The notes: generated by a model from the sequence alone, not told the origin. A stretch of DNA of 64,000 nt from Thermoactinomyces intermedius (GCF_016055025.1 NZ_JAECVW010000001.1), one strand, 5' to 3'. Counted from the first letter of the stretch, positions 7,537 to 15,049 are shown. Made by a program: numbers and translations.

Positions 7537-8456
7537 GCGTTGCGGAAAATATTTTGGAATTGGTGGGCCGGACCCCGCTGGTCAAATTGAACCGTCTGGT
7601 TCAACCGGACTGGGCGGATGTGTATGTGAAGCTGGAAAAATTTAATCCCGGCGGAAGTGTCAAAGACCGTACGGCGTTGAACTTGATCCTGGATGCGGAA
7701 AAACGGGGAGTATTAAAACCGGGGGCAACCATTATTGAGCCCACCAGCGGCAACACCGGGATTGGATTGGCACTGGTCGGTGCCGCGCGCAACTATGAAA
7801 CCATTTTGGTCATGCCGGACAATATGAGCGAGGAACGGATTAAACTCTTAAAAGGCTACGGAGCCAAAGTGGTGTTGACACCGGGCAGGGAAAGAATGCC
7901 CGGGGCGATTAAGAAAGCGGAAGAACTGGCCAAAGAAATCCCGAATTCCTTTATGCCTTATCAGTTCCAAAACGAAGCCAATCCGGAAGTTCACCGCAAC
8001 ACGACCGGACCGGAAATTTTGGAGCAGATGGAAGGAAAGATCGATGCATTTGTGGCAACGGCCGGTACGGGAGGAACCATTACAGGAACCGGAGAATATT
8101 TAAAATCTCATTTGCCGGATTTATTTATTGCGGTGGTCGAACCCAAAAACTCCCCCGTTCTGGCGGGCGGCAAACCAGGACCGCACCAAATTCCGGGGAC
8201 AAGCCCCGGGTTTATCCCGCCGGTTTTGAATCAGTCCATTTATGATGAAATTTTCCATGTCAGTGATGAAGACGCCATTGAAACCACCCGCAAGTTGGCC
8301 TGCCAAGAAGCCCTGCTGGTCGGCCCTTCATCAGGCGCGTCGGTGTGGACGGCTCTTCAAGTGGCGAAACGGTTGGGAAAAGGCAAGAGAGTGGTTTGCA
8401 TGGCCCCGGATACCGGCGAACGGTACCTGAGCACCAATGTGTTTGATTTCTCATGA
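7509..8456 (+). CDS. cysK: Cysteine synthase (O-acetylserine sulfhydrylase)
   Basis: 315 residues, pyridoxal-phosphate enzyme of fold type II. The PLP lysine is Lys52 in 'GGSVKDR'; the substrate loop 'TSGNTGIGLAL', phosphate-binding 'GTGGTITGTG' and 'GPSSGAS' follow. It makes cysteine from O-acetylserine and sulfide. An O-acetylserine-dependent cystathionine beta-synthase of the MccA kind is a close alternative that cannot be excluded by eye. AAAGGTGG lies 8 nt before the ATG, inside the rhodanese gene. The link to a rhodanese and to the CcdA/ResA genes suggests a sulfur and thiol module. No S-box or Cys T-box leader precedes it. Confidence 0.9.
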   Translation: MERTRQQRVSVAENILELVGRTPLVKLNRLVQPDWADVYVKLEKFNPGGSVKDRTALNLILDAEKRGVLKPGATIIEPTSGNTGIGLALVGAARNYETILVMPDNMSEERIKLLKGYGAKVVLTPGRERMPGAIKKAEELAKEIPNSFMPYQFQNEANPEVHRNTTGPEILEQMEGKIDAFVATAGTGGTITGTGEYLKSHLPDLFIAVVEPKNSPVLAGGKPGPHQIPGTSPGFIPPVLNQSIYDEIFHVSDEDAIETTRKLACQEALLVGPSSGASVWTALQVAKRLGKGKRVVCMAPDTGERYLSTNVFDFS

Positions 8457-8468
8457 AGGGAGCTTGTC

Positions 8469-9563
8469 ATGAGCGATACTCTTTTGGCCGGGTTGATTCA
8501 GGAAATTGAATCGACACGCCGTCGTGCCATCTCTTTTCCCCGGTTTATGGAACAGGCGTTGTATCATCCGGTATGGGGTTATTATGCAAAGGAACAGACC
8601 AAATTGGGGAAAAAGGGTGATTTTTTCACCAATGCGCACGTGGGTGACTTGTTTGGCAAGGTGCTCAGCCGGTTTTTTGCGGACTGGCTGAAAAGAAACC
8701 AAATCCGGTCCCGTTGGACGATTGTCGAATGGGGAGCCGGCGACGGCCGGATTGCCGGACAGTTTGCGCAAGGGTTGATGGAGCAGGGGTTTTCCCCGGA
8801 AGAGATTTCTTTTTACTTAATCGAAACCAGCCCGTATCATTGCCGTTTGCTGGAAGAACGCTTTTCTTCTTCCCCGGTCGGTTTTCAGATTGTCAGCCGC
8901 TTGAGCGACATTCCTGCACGGCCTTTCTCATTTATTTACAGCAACGAGCTGGTTGACGCTTTTCCGGTTCATCGGATAAAAAAAGAGCAGGGCGGATGGA
9001 CCGAGGCGTTTGTGACCACCATGCACCGGAAGCCTTATTTGAAGGAAGAGTGGCTTCCTTTGTCGGAAGACAGTCCCGTCCGTCAACAAATGGAAAGTTG
9101 GCTGAGGAAATTAAAAGAAGGCCAAGAAACGGAAATTTGTTTGGCGGCGCGTGACTGGCTGCGGGAAATTGCAGGCTGGATGGAGCAAGGAGTGCTGGTC
9201 ACCATTGACTATGGCGGGACCGGTGAACAATTGCTGCAAAAGGGAAAAACCATCCGCGCCTATCAAGCGCATCGGATTTGCCACGATTTATATTCGGATC
9301 CGGGGGAAAAGGATCTTACATATGACGTGAATTTTTCCCATTTGATCGAATGGGGCCGGGAGGCCGGGTTTACGGGGGAGCAGTTATGGTCCCAGTCCCG
9401 GTTTTTGATTCAGGCAGGCGTGTTCGACTGGCTGCCTGAAGTCCCCGGAAGGGATCCGTTTGGCAAGGATGCAAAGCGGGTTCGGGCCATCAAGCAGCTG
9501 ATTCATCCCGAAACCATGGGCGAAGCATTCCAAGTGCTCATCCAGACCAAATCCACTGGCTGA
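8469..9563 (+). CDS. MidA-family (COG1565) SAM-dependent methyltransferase
   Basis: 364 residues. The N-terminal signature 'FMEQALYHPVWGYYA' and glycine-rich SAM motif 'VEWGAGDGRIAGQF' identify the MidA/NDUFAF7 family. 'YSNELVDAFPVHRI' follows, as in that family. The eukaryotic member methylates an arginine of a respiratory complex I subunit; the bacterial substrate is unknown. The gene lies 12 nt after cysK and 28 nt before fabV, with AGGGAGCTTG before its ATG. In some other Firmicutes relatives sit near competence or shikimate genes; that is not the case here. The family call is firm, the function is not. Confidence 0.88.
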   Translation: MSDTLLAGLIQEIESTRRRAISFPRFMEQALYHPVWGYYAKEQTKLGKKGDFFTNAHVGDLFGKVLSRFFADWLKRNQIRSRWTIVEWGAGDGRIAGQFAQGLMEQGFSPEEISFYLIETSPYHCRLLEERFSSSPVGFQIVSRLSDIPARPFSFIYSNELVDAFPVHRIKKEQGGWTEAFVTTMHRKPYLKEEWLPLSEDSPVRQQMESWLRKLKEGQETEICLAARDWLREIAGWMEQGVLVTIDYGGTGEQLLQKGKTIRAYQAHRICHDLYSDPGEKDLTYDVNFSHLIEWGREAGFTGEQLWSQSRFLIQAGVFDWLPEVPGRDPFGKDAKRVRAIKQLIHPETMGEAFQVLIQTKSTG

Positions 9564-9591
9564 AAAAAATGAAAATGAAAGAGGATGAAAG

Positions 9592-10791
9592 ATGATCATT
9601 AAACCGAAATTTCGCGGCTTTATCTGCACAACGGCCCATCCGGTTGGTTGTGCGAAGCAAGTGCAAAACCAGATTGATTATGTCCAAAGCCGGCCCAAAA
9701 TTGACGGGCCGAAAAAAGTGCTGGTCATCGGTTCTTCAACCGGTTACGGACTGGCTTCCAGAATTGTGGCGGCTTTTGGTTGCGGAGCCGACACCATCGG
9801 GGTGTTTTTTGAAAAACCCAGTGTGAAAAACCGGACGGCCACGGCAGGTTGGTACAACACGGCGGCTTTTGAGAAAGAAGCCCGTAAAGCCGGATTGGTG
9901 GCGGAAAGCATTAACGGGGATGCATTCAGCAAAGAGATCAAAGAACATACGATCAAAAAGATCAAAAACCGTTTGGGGGGCAAAGTGGACATGGTGGTTT
10001 ACAGCCTGGCGGCTCCCCGGCGGGTTCATCCGGAAACGGGAGAGACTTTCCATTCCGTTTTGAAACCGATCGGAAAACCCTTTACCAACAAAGCGGTGGA
10101 TTTTCACAGCGGTCACGTTTCCGAAATGACGATTGAACCGGCCACCGAAAAAGAGATTTATGACACCATTCAGGTCATGGGCGGGGAAGATTGGCAGATG
10201 TGGATGGATGCTTTGAAAGAAGCGGATGTGTTGGCAGAAGGCGTCACCACCATTGCCTATTCCTATATCGGTCCGGAACTGACTTTCCCCATTTACCGGG
10301 AAGGGACCGTCGGAAAAGCCAAAGACCATTTGGAAAAAACCGCTCATGAACTGGATGCAAAACTGAAAGACTTGGGCGGACGGGCGTTTGTGTCTGTCAA
10401 CAAAGCCCTGGTGACGCAATCGAGTGCCGCGATTCCGATTGTTCCGCTTTACATTTCCATCTTGTACAAAGTGATGAAAGAAAAAGGGTTGCACGAAGAC
10501 TGCATCATGCAAATGTACCGCCTCTTTTCGGAAAGACTTTACCGGAGCGGGGAAGTGCCCGTGGATGAAAAAGGGCGCATCCGGATTGATGATTTGGAAA
10601 TGCAGCCGGAAGTGCAGCAAGCAGTGATGGAGCAGTGGAAGTTGATCGACAGCACCACGTTGGAAGAAATTTCGGATATTGAAGGGTATCGACACGATTT
10701 CTTCCAGCTGTTTGGTTTTGAAACAGAGGGCGTCGATTATGATCAGGAAGTCGATCCGGCCGTGAACATTCCGAGTATCGATGAAGCATGA
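9592..10791 (+). CDS. fabV: FabV-type trans-2-enoyl-CoA/ACP reductase (NADH)
   Basis: 399 residues, the length of FabV/Ter enzymes and far longer than FabI (about 260). The start 'MIIKPKFRGFICTTAHPVGC', the nucleotide motif 'VIGSSTGYGLASR' at 45-57 and the catalytic pair Tyr235 and Lys244, spaced Y-x8-K ('YREGTVGKAK'), are all diagnostic. It reduces the trans-2 double bond of enoyl-ACP or enoyl-CoA in fatty acid elongation; FabV enzymes are typically triclosan-tolerant. GAGGATGAAAG precedes the ATG. It is the last gene before a terminator at 10,794. FabV is best known from Gram-negative bacteria, so its presence in a sporulating Bacillales backbone is notable. Ter-like action on crotonyl-CoA is an alternative. 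Confidence 0.93.
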   Translation: MIIKPKFRGFICTTAHPVGCAKQVQNQIDYVQSRPKIDGPKKVLVIGSSTGYGLASRIVAAFGCGADTIGVFFEKPSVKNRTATAGWYNTAAFEKEARKAGLVAESINGDAFSKEIKEHTIKKIKNRLGGKVDMVVYSLAAPRRVHPETGETFHSVLKPIGKPFTNKAVDFHSGHVSEMTIEPATEKEIYDTIQVMGGEDWQMWMDALKEADVLAEGVTTIAYSYIGPELTFPIYREGTVGKAKDHLEKTAHELDAKLKDLGGRAFVSVNKALVTQSSAAIPIVPLYISILYKVMKEKGLHEDCIMQMYRLFSERLYRSGEVPVDEKGRIRIDDLEMQPEVQQAVMEQWKLIDSTTLEEISDIEGYRHDFFQLFGFETEGVDYDQEVDPAVNIPSIDEA

Positions 10792-10793
10792 AA

Positions 10794-10826
10794 AAGAGCC
10801 GTCAAAACAAGACGGCTCTTTTCTTT
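10794..10826 (+). terminator. Terminator after fabV
   Basis: Ten-bp perfect stem (AAGAGCCGTC / GACGGCTCTT) with a 7-nt loop, three nt after the fabV stop, followed by a T-rich run. The second arm also pairs perfectly with 10,838-10,851 (14 bp), giving an alternative hairpin that could serve yqgY transcription on the minus strand. Confidence 0.85.
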
Positions 10827-10903
10827 TGCTTTCCCACAAAGAAAAGAGCCGCCGGGATGAGGTTTTTTTAAAGTGAAAACGCTTTGCAATCTTTTCGTAA
10901 ATA

Positions 10904-11128
10904 TTACATCATGAAAGTGGCATACCCAACCATACCGATAAAGGAAATAAACATATAACCACCAAACAGATACATATATGTTTTTTCCGTGAAACGCATG
11001 TAACCCAATACCGTGAAGAGGATGGTTTGTGCGATGAAAAGGAAGGCCGGGATGTACATTTGTCCAGCCAGGAACATGAGGGCGATCGCAAAAGCCCAGA
11101 ACCCGAGAACACGAAACATGCGGTCCAT
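10904..11128 (-). CDS. yqgY: YqgY-like membrane protein (DUF2626)
   Basis: 74 residues, three hydrophobic segments (about 7-21, 25-42 and 50-69), beginning 'MDRMFRVLGFWAFAI' and ending 'TFMM', which is the DUF2626 pattern. Function is unknown; the family is found in Bacillales. An AAGGAGTGGG ribosome site precedes the ATG. A good promoter on the minus strand is visible at 11,189-11,218. In Bacillus subtilis yqgY and yqgX are neighbours; here they are about 5.6 kb apart, separated by the redox/fabV unit. Confidence 0.85.
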   Translation of the reverse strand: MDRMFRVLGFWAFAIALMFLAGQMYIPAFLFIAQTILFTVLGYMRFTEKTYMYLFGGYMFISFIGMVGYATFMM

Positions 11129-11188
11129 GGTCCCACTCCTTTCTATGTACCCTGATACGTTGAGATCTCAGAAGACGATGACAGATTT

Positions 11189-11218
11189 ATTATACCCTCA
11201 GTGTCATGCGGCTATCAA
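11189..11218 (-). promoter_or_regulatory. SigA-type promoter of yqgY
   Basis: On the minus strand TTGATA (11,213-11,218) and TATAAT (11,189-11,194) are separated by 18 nt. The leader to the yqgY ATG would be about 55 nt. A 10-bp perfect palindrome TGAGATCTCA at 11,161-11,170 lies in that leader. Confidence 0.6.
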
Positions 11219-11239
11219 GCAAAGAAGAAAGGATGTTCC

Positions 11240-12010
11240 ATGATGGAGACAATGCAAGTGAAAAAAACGGGGAAAACCGGATGGATCCGTTTTCACCGGC
11301 CGGAAGTCCGGAATGCAGTGAATCTGAAGATGATGGAAGAGTTGGAGTCCGTATGGAATGAATGGGAAAAGGATGAACAATTGCAGGCGGTTGTGTTTTA
11401 CGGTGATGAGAAAGCCTTTTTGTCCGGTGGCGATGTGGGGGAATTTCACCAAATGACCAAAACGGAAGAAATCCGGCCTGTCATGTTGCGGATGGGAAAA
11501 TTATTGGAACGGATTTATCAGTCGCGTTTGCTTTCGATTGCGGCAGTGGAGGGTCCTGCCGTGGGAGGCGGGTGTGAGTTTGCCGCCAGTTGTGACCTTT
11601 GTGTGGCTTCGGATTCGGCCCGGTTCGGGATGATCCAGGTGAATTTGCATATTACTTCCGGGTGGGGAGGCGCCAGCCGGTTGATGAAAAAAATCGGACC
11701 GGGACGGGCCTTGCCGGTTTTACTGTCCGGAAAAGTGATGGGGGCAATAGATGCTTTGGAGACGGGACTGGCCGATCAGGTATGGGAGCGTGACCGGTTT
11801 TGGGATGAAGTCAAGCGGTTTGTGGGTTCCCTGGTAAAAAGTTCCCCGGAAGTCACTGCCCGTTATAAATTGCTTGCCAAAGCGGTCCGGGAAGGTAAAG
11901 ACACGGCCGAGCTTTTGCATCAAGAGGCGGAAAATTGTGCCGCTTTGTGGGAAAGCGAGAGTCACCATCAGGCGGTTTCCGCGTTTTTAAAGCGCACCCG
12001 CACGAAATGA
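11240..12010 (+). CDS. Crotonase-family protein lacking the second catalytic Glu
   Basis: 256 residues of the enoyl-CoA hydratase/isomerase superfamily, with the oxyanion motifs 'FLSGGDVGEF' and 'GPAVGGGCEF'. Glu113 is in the position of crotonase Glu144, but the second catalytic Glu (crotonase Glu164, 20 residues later) is Gln133 in 'FGMIQVNL'. The next stretch is 'ITSGWGGASRL' where hydratases have PGAGGTQRL. A normal hydratase reaction is therefore doubtful; decarboxylase (ECHDC1-like), hydrolase or isomerase activity are alternatives. Contrast the paralogue at 15,988, which keeps both Glu. AAGAAAGGA precedes the ATG. It is a single-gene unit between divergent yqgY and the rsfA-like gene. 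Confidence 0.85.
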   Translation: MMETMQVKKTGKTGWIRFHRPEVRNAVNLKMMEELESVWNEWEKDEQLQAVVFYGDEKAFLSGGDVGEFHQMTKTEEIRPVMLRMGKLLERIYQSRLLSIAAVEGPAVGGGCEFAASCDLCVASDSARFGMIQVNLHITSGWGGASRLMKKIGPGRALPVLLSGKVMGAIDALETGLADQVWERDRFWDEVKRFVGSLVKSSPEVTARYKLLAKAVREGKDTAELLHQEAENCAALWESESHHQAVSAFLKRTRTK

Positions 12011-12059
12011 GCAAGAGAAAACCGTACCTTGGATTTCTTTGATTTTCGCCAGCACGGGG

Positions 12060-12088
12060 GTATACTTCTACATCCGGATGGTAATAAA
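12060..12088 (+). promoter_or_regulatory. Possible SigF promoter of the rsfA-like gene
   Basis: GTATA (12,060-12,064), 15 nt, then GGTAATAAA (12,080-12,088) resembles the sigma-F pattern (GYATA, about 15 nt, GGnnAnAnT) except for the last base. rsfA of Bacillus subtilis is sigma-F dependent. An overlapping SigA reading (TTGATT, 16 nt, TATACT at 12,061) is possible. Confidence 0.4.
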
Positions 12089-12192
12089 AATTAGTAGATC
12101 CATATACTATGATTTATATCAATTGCATATAGTAAGGATAAGGAAGTTGACCTTGTGTGAGAGGGGCTTAAGAGGGATAGGAGGTACGGTTT

Positions 12193-12795
12193 ATGGCAGT
12201 GAAACGCCAGGATGCTTGGACTCCTGATGATGACATGATTTTGGCGGAAGTGACTTTAAGGCATATCCGGGAAGGAGGAACACAATTATCCGCATTTGAA
12301 GAAGTGGCCGAGAAGTTGGGCAGAACCCCGGCTGCCTGCGGATTCCGCTGGAACAGCACGGTGCGCAAAAAGTACGAATCCGCCATTCAAATCGCCAAGC
12401 AACAGCGGCAAAAGAAATTGCAGGAACGGGGCAAAACCGGTTACCGTTTCCGGCCGGATTCTTTGTCTTCCGAAAACATGGTCCAGTCCATTGATAAGAT
12501 CATCCGCTTTTTGCGTCAATATAAAACAGAAGTGAGTGAACTGCAAAGGCAACAGCAACAATTGGAAAAGGAATTGAAGGAACGGGAAAACCAGATCCGG
12601 AAGTTGGAAAAAGAAAACCAAGAGATGAAAGAACAACTGAATGATGTAAAGAGCGATTACCGTCTTGTCAATGACGATTACCGCACCCTGGTTCAAATCA
12701 TGGAGAGAGCCCGCAAGCTGGCGATCCAAGAGGAAGGGAATTTGCAAGACAAGAGCCGGTTGGGGGAAGAATCCCTGGAGCAAATCGACAAGTAA
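12193..12795 (+). CDS. ylbO: RsfA/YlbO (GerR)-family sporulation transcription factor
   Basis: 200 residues. The N-terminal Myb/SANT-like DNA-binding domain ('RQDAWTPDDDMILAEVTL' to 'ACGFRWNSTVRKKY', about 5-65) is characteristic of RsfA and YlbO/GerR. A basic stretch and a long coiled coil (about 105-165, rich in Gln/Glu/Lys) follow. These proteins tune prespore (RsfA) or mother-cell (GerR) gene expression. The ylbP gene is the convergent neighbour, which fits ylbO by synteny; the DNA-binding domain alone does not separate the two paralogues. GGATAGGAGG precedes the ATG at a distance of about 10 nt. Confidence 0.88.
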   Translation: MAVKRQDAWTPDDDMILAEVTLRHIREGGTQLSAFEEVAEKLGRTPAACGFRWNSTVRKKYESAIQIAKQQRQKKLQERGKTGYRFRPDSLSSENMVQSIDKIIRFLRQYKTEVSELQRQQQQLEKELKERENQIRKLEKENQEMKEQLNDVKSDYRLVNDDYRTLVQIMERARKLAIQEEGNLQDKSRLGEESLEQIDK

Positions 12796-12797
12796 AA

Positions 12798-12829
12798 AAA
12801 GACCCGCATATTGAAACATGTGGGTCTTT
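12798..12829. terminator. Bidirectional terminator between ylbO and ylbP
   Basis: Twelve-bp stem with one G-U pair (AAAGACCCGCAT with ATGTGGGTCTTT), placed between two convergent genes, with A-rich and T-rich flanks that allow use on both strands. Confidence 0.8.
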
Positions 12830-12853
12830 CCGTTTATGGGTGTGAAAATTCCC

Positions 12854-13327
12854 TCATTCTTTTAAAGCGACCCCTTCCGGCAACCAAACATAGGGGCTTT
12901 CGCCGCGGTCGCGTTCCGGAAGGTATTTGACAGGGGTGAAGCCCATTTTTTTCCAAAACTCATCCGTCCGGCAACGGGCATTGGTTTTGACCGGCAATCC
13001 CAAACTTTTGGCGTAAGAGACCAGCGCTTTTCCCATGCCTTGCCCGCGAAACGGGGGCAACACTTCCAACTTCCAAATCTCATAATAATCCTGGGCGGGT
13101 GAAAAATAGCGGTCATATTTGGCGTCCACCCGGTATAAGCTGATTCTGGCCGCCAGCTTTCCATCTTGGTATATGCCGTAAAAAGGGGATTGGCTGTTGT
13201 TTTCCACCATATTTTCTTGCAGATCTTCCAACATGGATAATTCCGGAAGTCCGAACTCATGAAATTGTTGGAATTCCTCAAATGTTTTATAATTAATTTT
13301 TAATCTTTCGACTTTTAAAGCATTCAT
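12854..13327 (-). CDS. ylbP: YlbP-like GNAT N-acetyltransferase
   Basis: 157 residues. 'KVERLKINYKTFEEF' and 'LPELSMLEDLQENMVENNSQ' match the YlbP subfamily. The acetyl-CoA binding motif is 'RGQGMGKALVSYA' in the middle of the protein. The natural substrate is unknown. The ATG at 13,327 follows GGCAGGAACC; the longer frame up to 13,432 is not needed. In Bacillus subtilis ylbO and ylbP are adjacent and followed by ylbQ (panE) and bshC; here that order is broken by the carboxylase cluster. Confidence 0.88.
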   Translation of the reverse strand: MNALKVERLKINYKTFEEFQQFHEFGLPELSMLEDLQENMVENNSQSPFYGIYQDGKLAARISLYRVDAKYDRYFSPAQDYYEIWKLEVLPPFRGQGMGKALVSYAKSLGLPVKTNARCRTDEFWKKMGFTPVKYLPERDRGESPYVWLPEGVALKE

Positions 13328-13436
13328 GGTTCCTGCCCCCTGAATTTTTAAGATTTTTATCCTTGTTTCCCCTATTTTACCACAAAACTTTGATTCATTT
13401 GAGAAGGAGTAAAAAACGTTTTTGTAGAACAATTTA

Positions 13437-13465
13437 AAATATAACCATTATTAATGATTATATTT
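13437..13465. promoter_or_regulatory. 29-bp near-perfect palindrome, candidate operator
   Basis: An AT-rich inverted repeat centred on 13,451, with 13 of 14 base pairs matching (single mismatch at 13,445/13,457); the core is CATTATTAATG. It lies 23 nt before the biotin carboxylase start, so a dimeric repressor there could block the operon promoter or initiation. No known binding consensus was recognised. Confidence 0.6.
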
Positions 13466-13488
13466 ATTTTAGAAAAAAGAGGTGAATT

Positions 13489-14826
13489 ATGTCGATAAAA
13501 AAGGTGCTTATTGCAAACCGGGGAGAAATTGCCTGTCGCATCATCCGGACGTGCCGGGAAAAAGGGTTAAAAACCGTGGCGGTCTATTCCGAAGCCGATC
13601 AGGAAATGCCGTTTGTTAAGATGGCGGATGAAGCCGTCTGCATCGGCCCGCCCCCGGTTCCCAAAAGTTATCTGAATAAGGAAGCGCTTTTGGATGCCGC
13701 TTTTGAAACCAAGGCGGATGCGATTCATCCGGGTTACGGTTTTTTATCGGAAAATGCGGTGTTTGCCGAAAAAGTGCAAGCCAACGGGCTGATTTGGATC
13801 GGATCGGATCCTTCCGTCATTTCGCGGATGGGCGATAAAGTCGTGGCCAGACAAACCATGAAAAAAGCGGGGATTCCGGTCATTCCGGGATCCGACGGTT
13901 TGTCCCGGCCGGAAGATGCCGTCGCCGTGGCCGGGGAAATGGGTTATCCGGTTCTGGTCAAAGCAAGCGCCGGCGGGGGCGGAATCGGGATGCAGGTTTG
14001 TTTGAACGAGGATGAGCTGAAAAAGCATTTTCAGCCGCTGAAAAACCGGGCCAAGGCTTATTTTGGCCATGACGGTTTGTTTATCGAGAAAGTGATCTCT
14101 CCTGCCAGGCACGTCGAAGTCCAAATTGCCGCAGATCAACACGGGAACGTGGTTCATTTGTTTGAAAGAGAGTGCTCGGTGCAAAGACGGAATCAAAAGG
14201 TGATTGAAGAGGGATTATCGCCGTCCATTTATGAATCCACCCGGGAAAAATTGAGAAAAGCGGCGGTGGAGGCAGCCAAAGCGGCACAATTTACCGGAGT
14301 GGGCACGGTTGAATTTTTGGTGGATGCAACCGAACAATTTTATTTTTTGGAAATGAACACGCGCTTGCAGGTGGAACATCCCGTCACGGAAGCCATCACC
14401 GGCGTTGATTTGGTGGACTGGCAAATCTGTCTGGCGGAAGGAAAGCCCTTGCCGCTGAAGCAGGAGGAAATTTCGGGCCGGGGCCATGCCATGGAGTTTC
14501 GCATCTATGCTGAGGATCCGGAGCGTTTTTTGCCTTCGCCCGGAAAAGTGACCCAACTCTCTTTTCCCGAAGGAGAAGGCGTGCGTGTGGATACGGGGAT
14601 TCAGGAAGGAAATGTGGTTTCGCCCTTTTATGATCCCATGATTGCCAAGTTGATTGTAAGCGGTTGCAACCGGGCGGAAGTGTTGAAAAAAGCCGGAGAA
14701 GCCTTGCAAAAGTGCAAGGTGGAGGGGATCAAAACCAATCTTCCGCTCTTAAAAAGTGTGTTGGAGAGCGAACCGTTTCAGCAAGGGAGTTATGATACGA
14801 AATTAATCCAAAACATTTTAAAATGA
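13489..14826 (+). CDS. yngHA: Acyl-CoA carboxylase, biotin carboxylase subunit (YngH type)
   Basis: 445 residues, ATP-grasp enzyme that carboxylates biotin on the carrier protein encoded next. Motifs are 'SIKKVLIANRGEIACRII' at the start, the Gly-rich ATP loop 'KASAGGGGIGMQV', 'RDCSVQRR'-like 'RECSVQRRNQKVIEE' and 'EMNTRLQVEHPVTE'. The length equals AccC. Because the following genes encode a separate carrier, HMG-CoA lyase, hydratase and carboxyltransferase, this is the catabolic acyl-CoA (methylcrotonyl-CoA or similar) carboxylase and not the fatty-acid AccC. AAAGAGGTGA precedes the ATG. The AT-rich palindrome just upstream is a likely control site. Confidence 0.9.
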   Translation: MSIKKVLIANRGEIACRIIRTCREKGLKTVAVYSEADQEMPFVKMADEAVCIGPPPVPKSYLNKEALLDAAFETKADAIHPGYGFLSENAVFAEKVQANGLIWIGSDPSVISRMGDKVVARQTMKKAGIPVIPGSDGLSRPEDAVAVAGEMGYPVLVKASAGGGGIGMQVCLNEDELKKHFQPLKNRAKAYFGHDGLFIEKVISPARHVEVQIAADQHGNVVHLFERECSVQRRNQKVIEEGLSPSIYESTREKLRKAAVEAAKAAQFTGVGTVEFLVDATEQFYFLEMNTRLQVEHPVTEAITGVDLVDWQICLAEGKPLPLKQEEISGRGHAMEFRIYAEDPERFLPSPGKVTQLSFPEGEGVRVDTGIQEGNVVSPFYDPMIAKLIVSGCNRAEVLKKAGEALQKCKVEGIKTNLPLLKSVLESEPFQQGSYDTKLIQNILK

Positions 14827-14836
14827 GGTGAGACAA

Positions 14837-15049
14837 ATGGCCAAAGTGGAAGCGACCATGGCCGGAACTGTCATGCAAGTGTTGGTGGCTGTGGGGGACA
14901 AAGTGGATGCCGGACAGGATGTGGTGATTTTGGAATCAATGAAAATGGAAGTGCCGGTACAGTCGGAATATTCAGGCGTCGTCAAAGAAATCAAGGTGGA
15001 AACCGGTTCGTTTGTCAGTGACGGAGATGTTTTGATCGAGCTTTCATAA
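14837..15049 (+). CDS. yngHB: Biotin/lipoyl carrier protein of the acyl-CoA carboxylase
   Basis: 70 residues, a single biotinyl domain. The biotinylated Lys36 is in 'ESMKMEVPV', where EAMKM or ESMKM is the recognition motif of biotin ligase. It moves carboxybiotin between the biotin carboxylase and the carboxyltransferase. It starts at the ATG after GAGGTGA, which overlaps the end of the biotin carboxylase gene; the intergenic gap is 10 nt. A free carrier of this size is as in the Bacillus subtilis yngHB arrangement, unlike the fused alpha subunits of many methylcrotonyl-CoA carboxylases. Confidence 0.92.
   Translation: MAKVEATMAGTVMQVLVAVGDKVDAGQDVVILESMKMEVPVQSEYSGVVKEIKVETGSFVSDGDVLIELS

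Noticed and set aside
9736..10839. 367-codon minus-strand frame over fabV
   Set aside because: Antisense shadow of fabV; His/Phe/Arg-rich translation without domain features, and it runs into the fabV terminator.
12039..12227. 62-codon plus-strand frame upstream of the rsfA-like gene
   Set aside because: No ribosome site, and it overlaps the next gene in another frame. The stretch is better explained as promoter region.
13328..13488. Sigma-E promoter for the carboxylase cluster
   Set aside because: Expected from Bacillus subtilis, but no CATA-type -10 with a fitting -35 was found.
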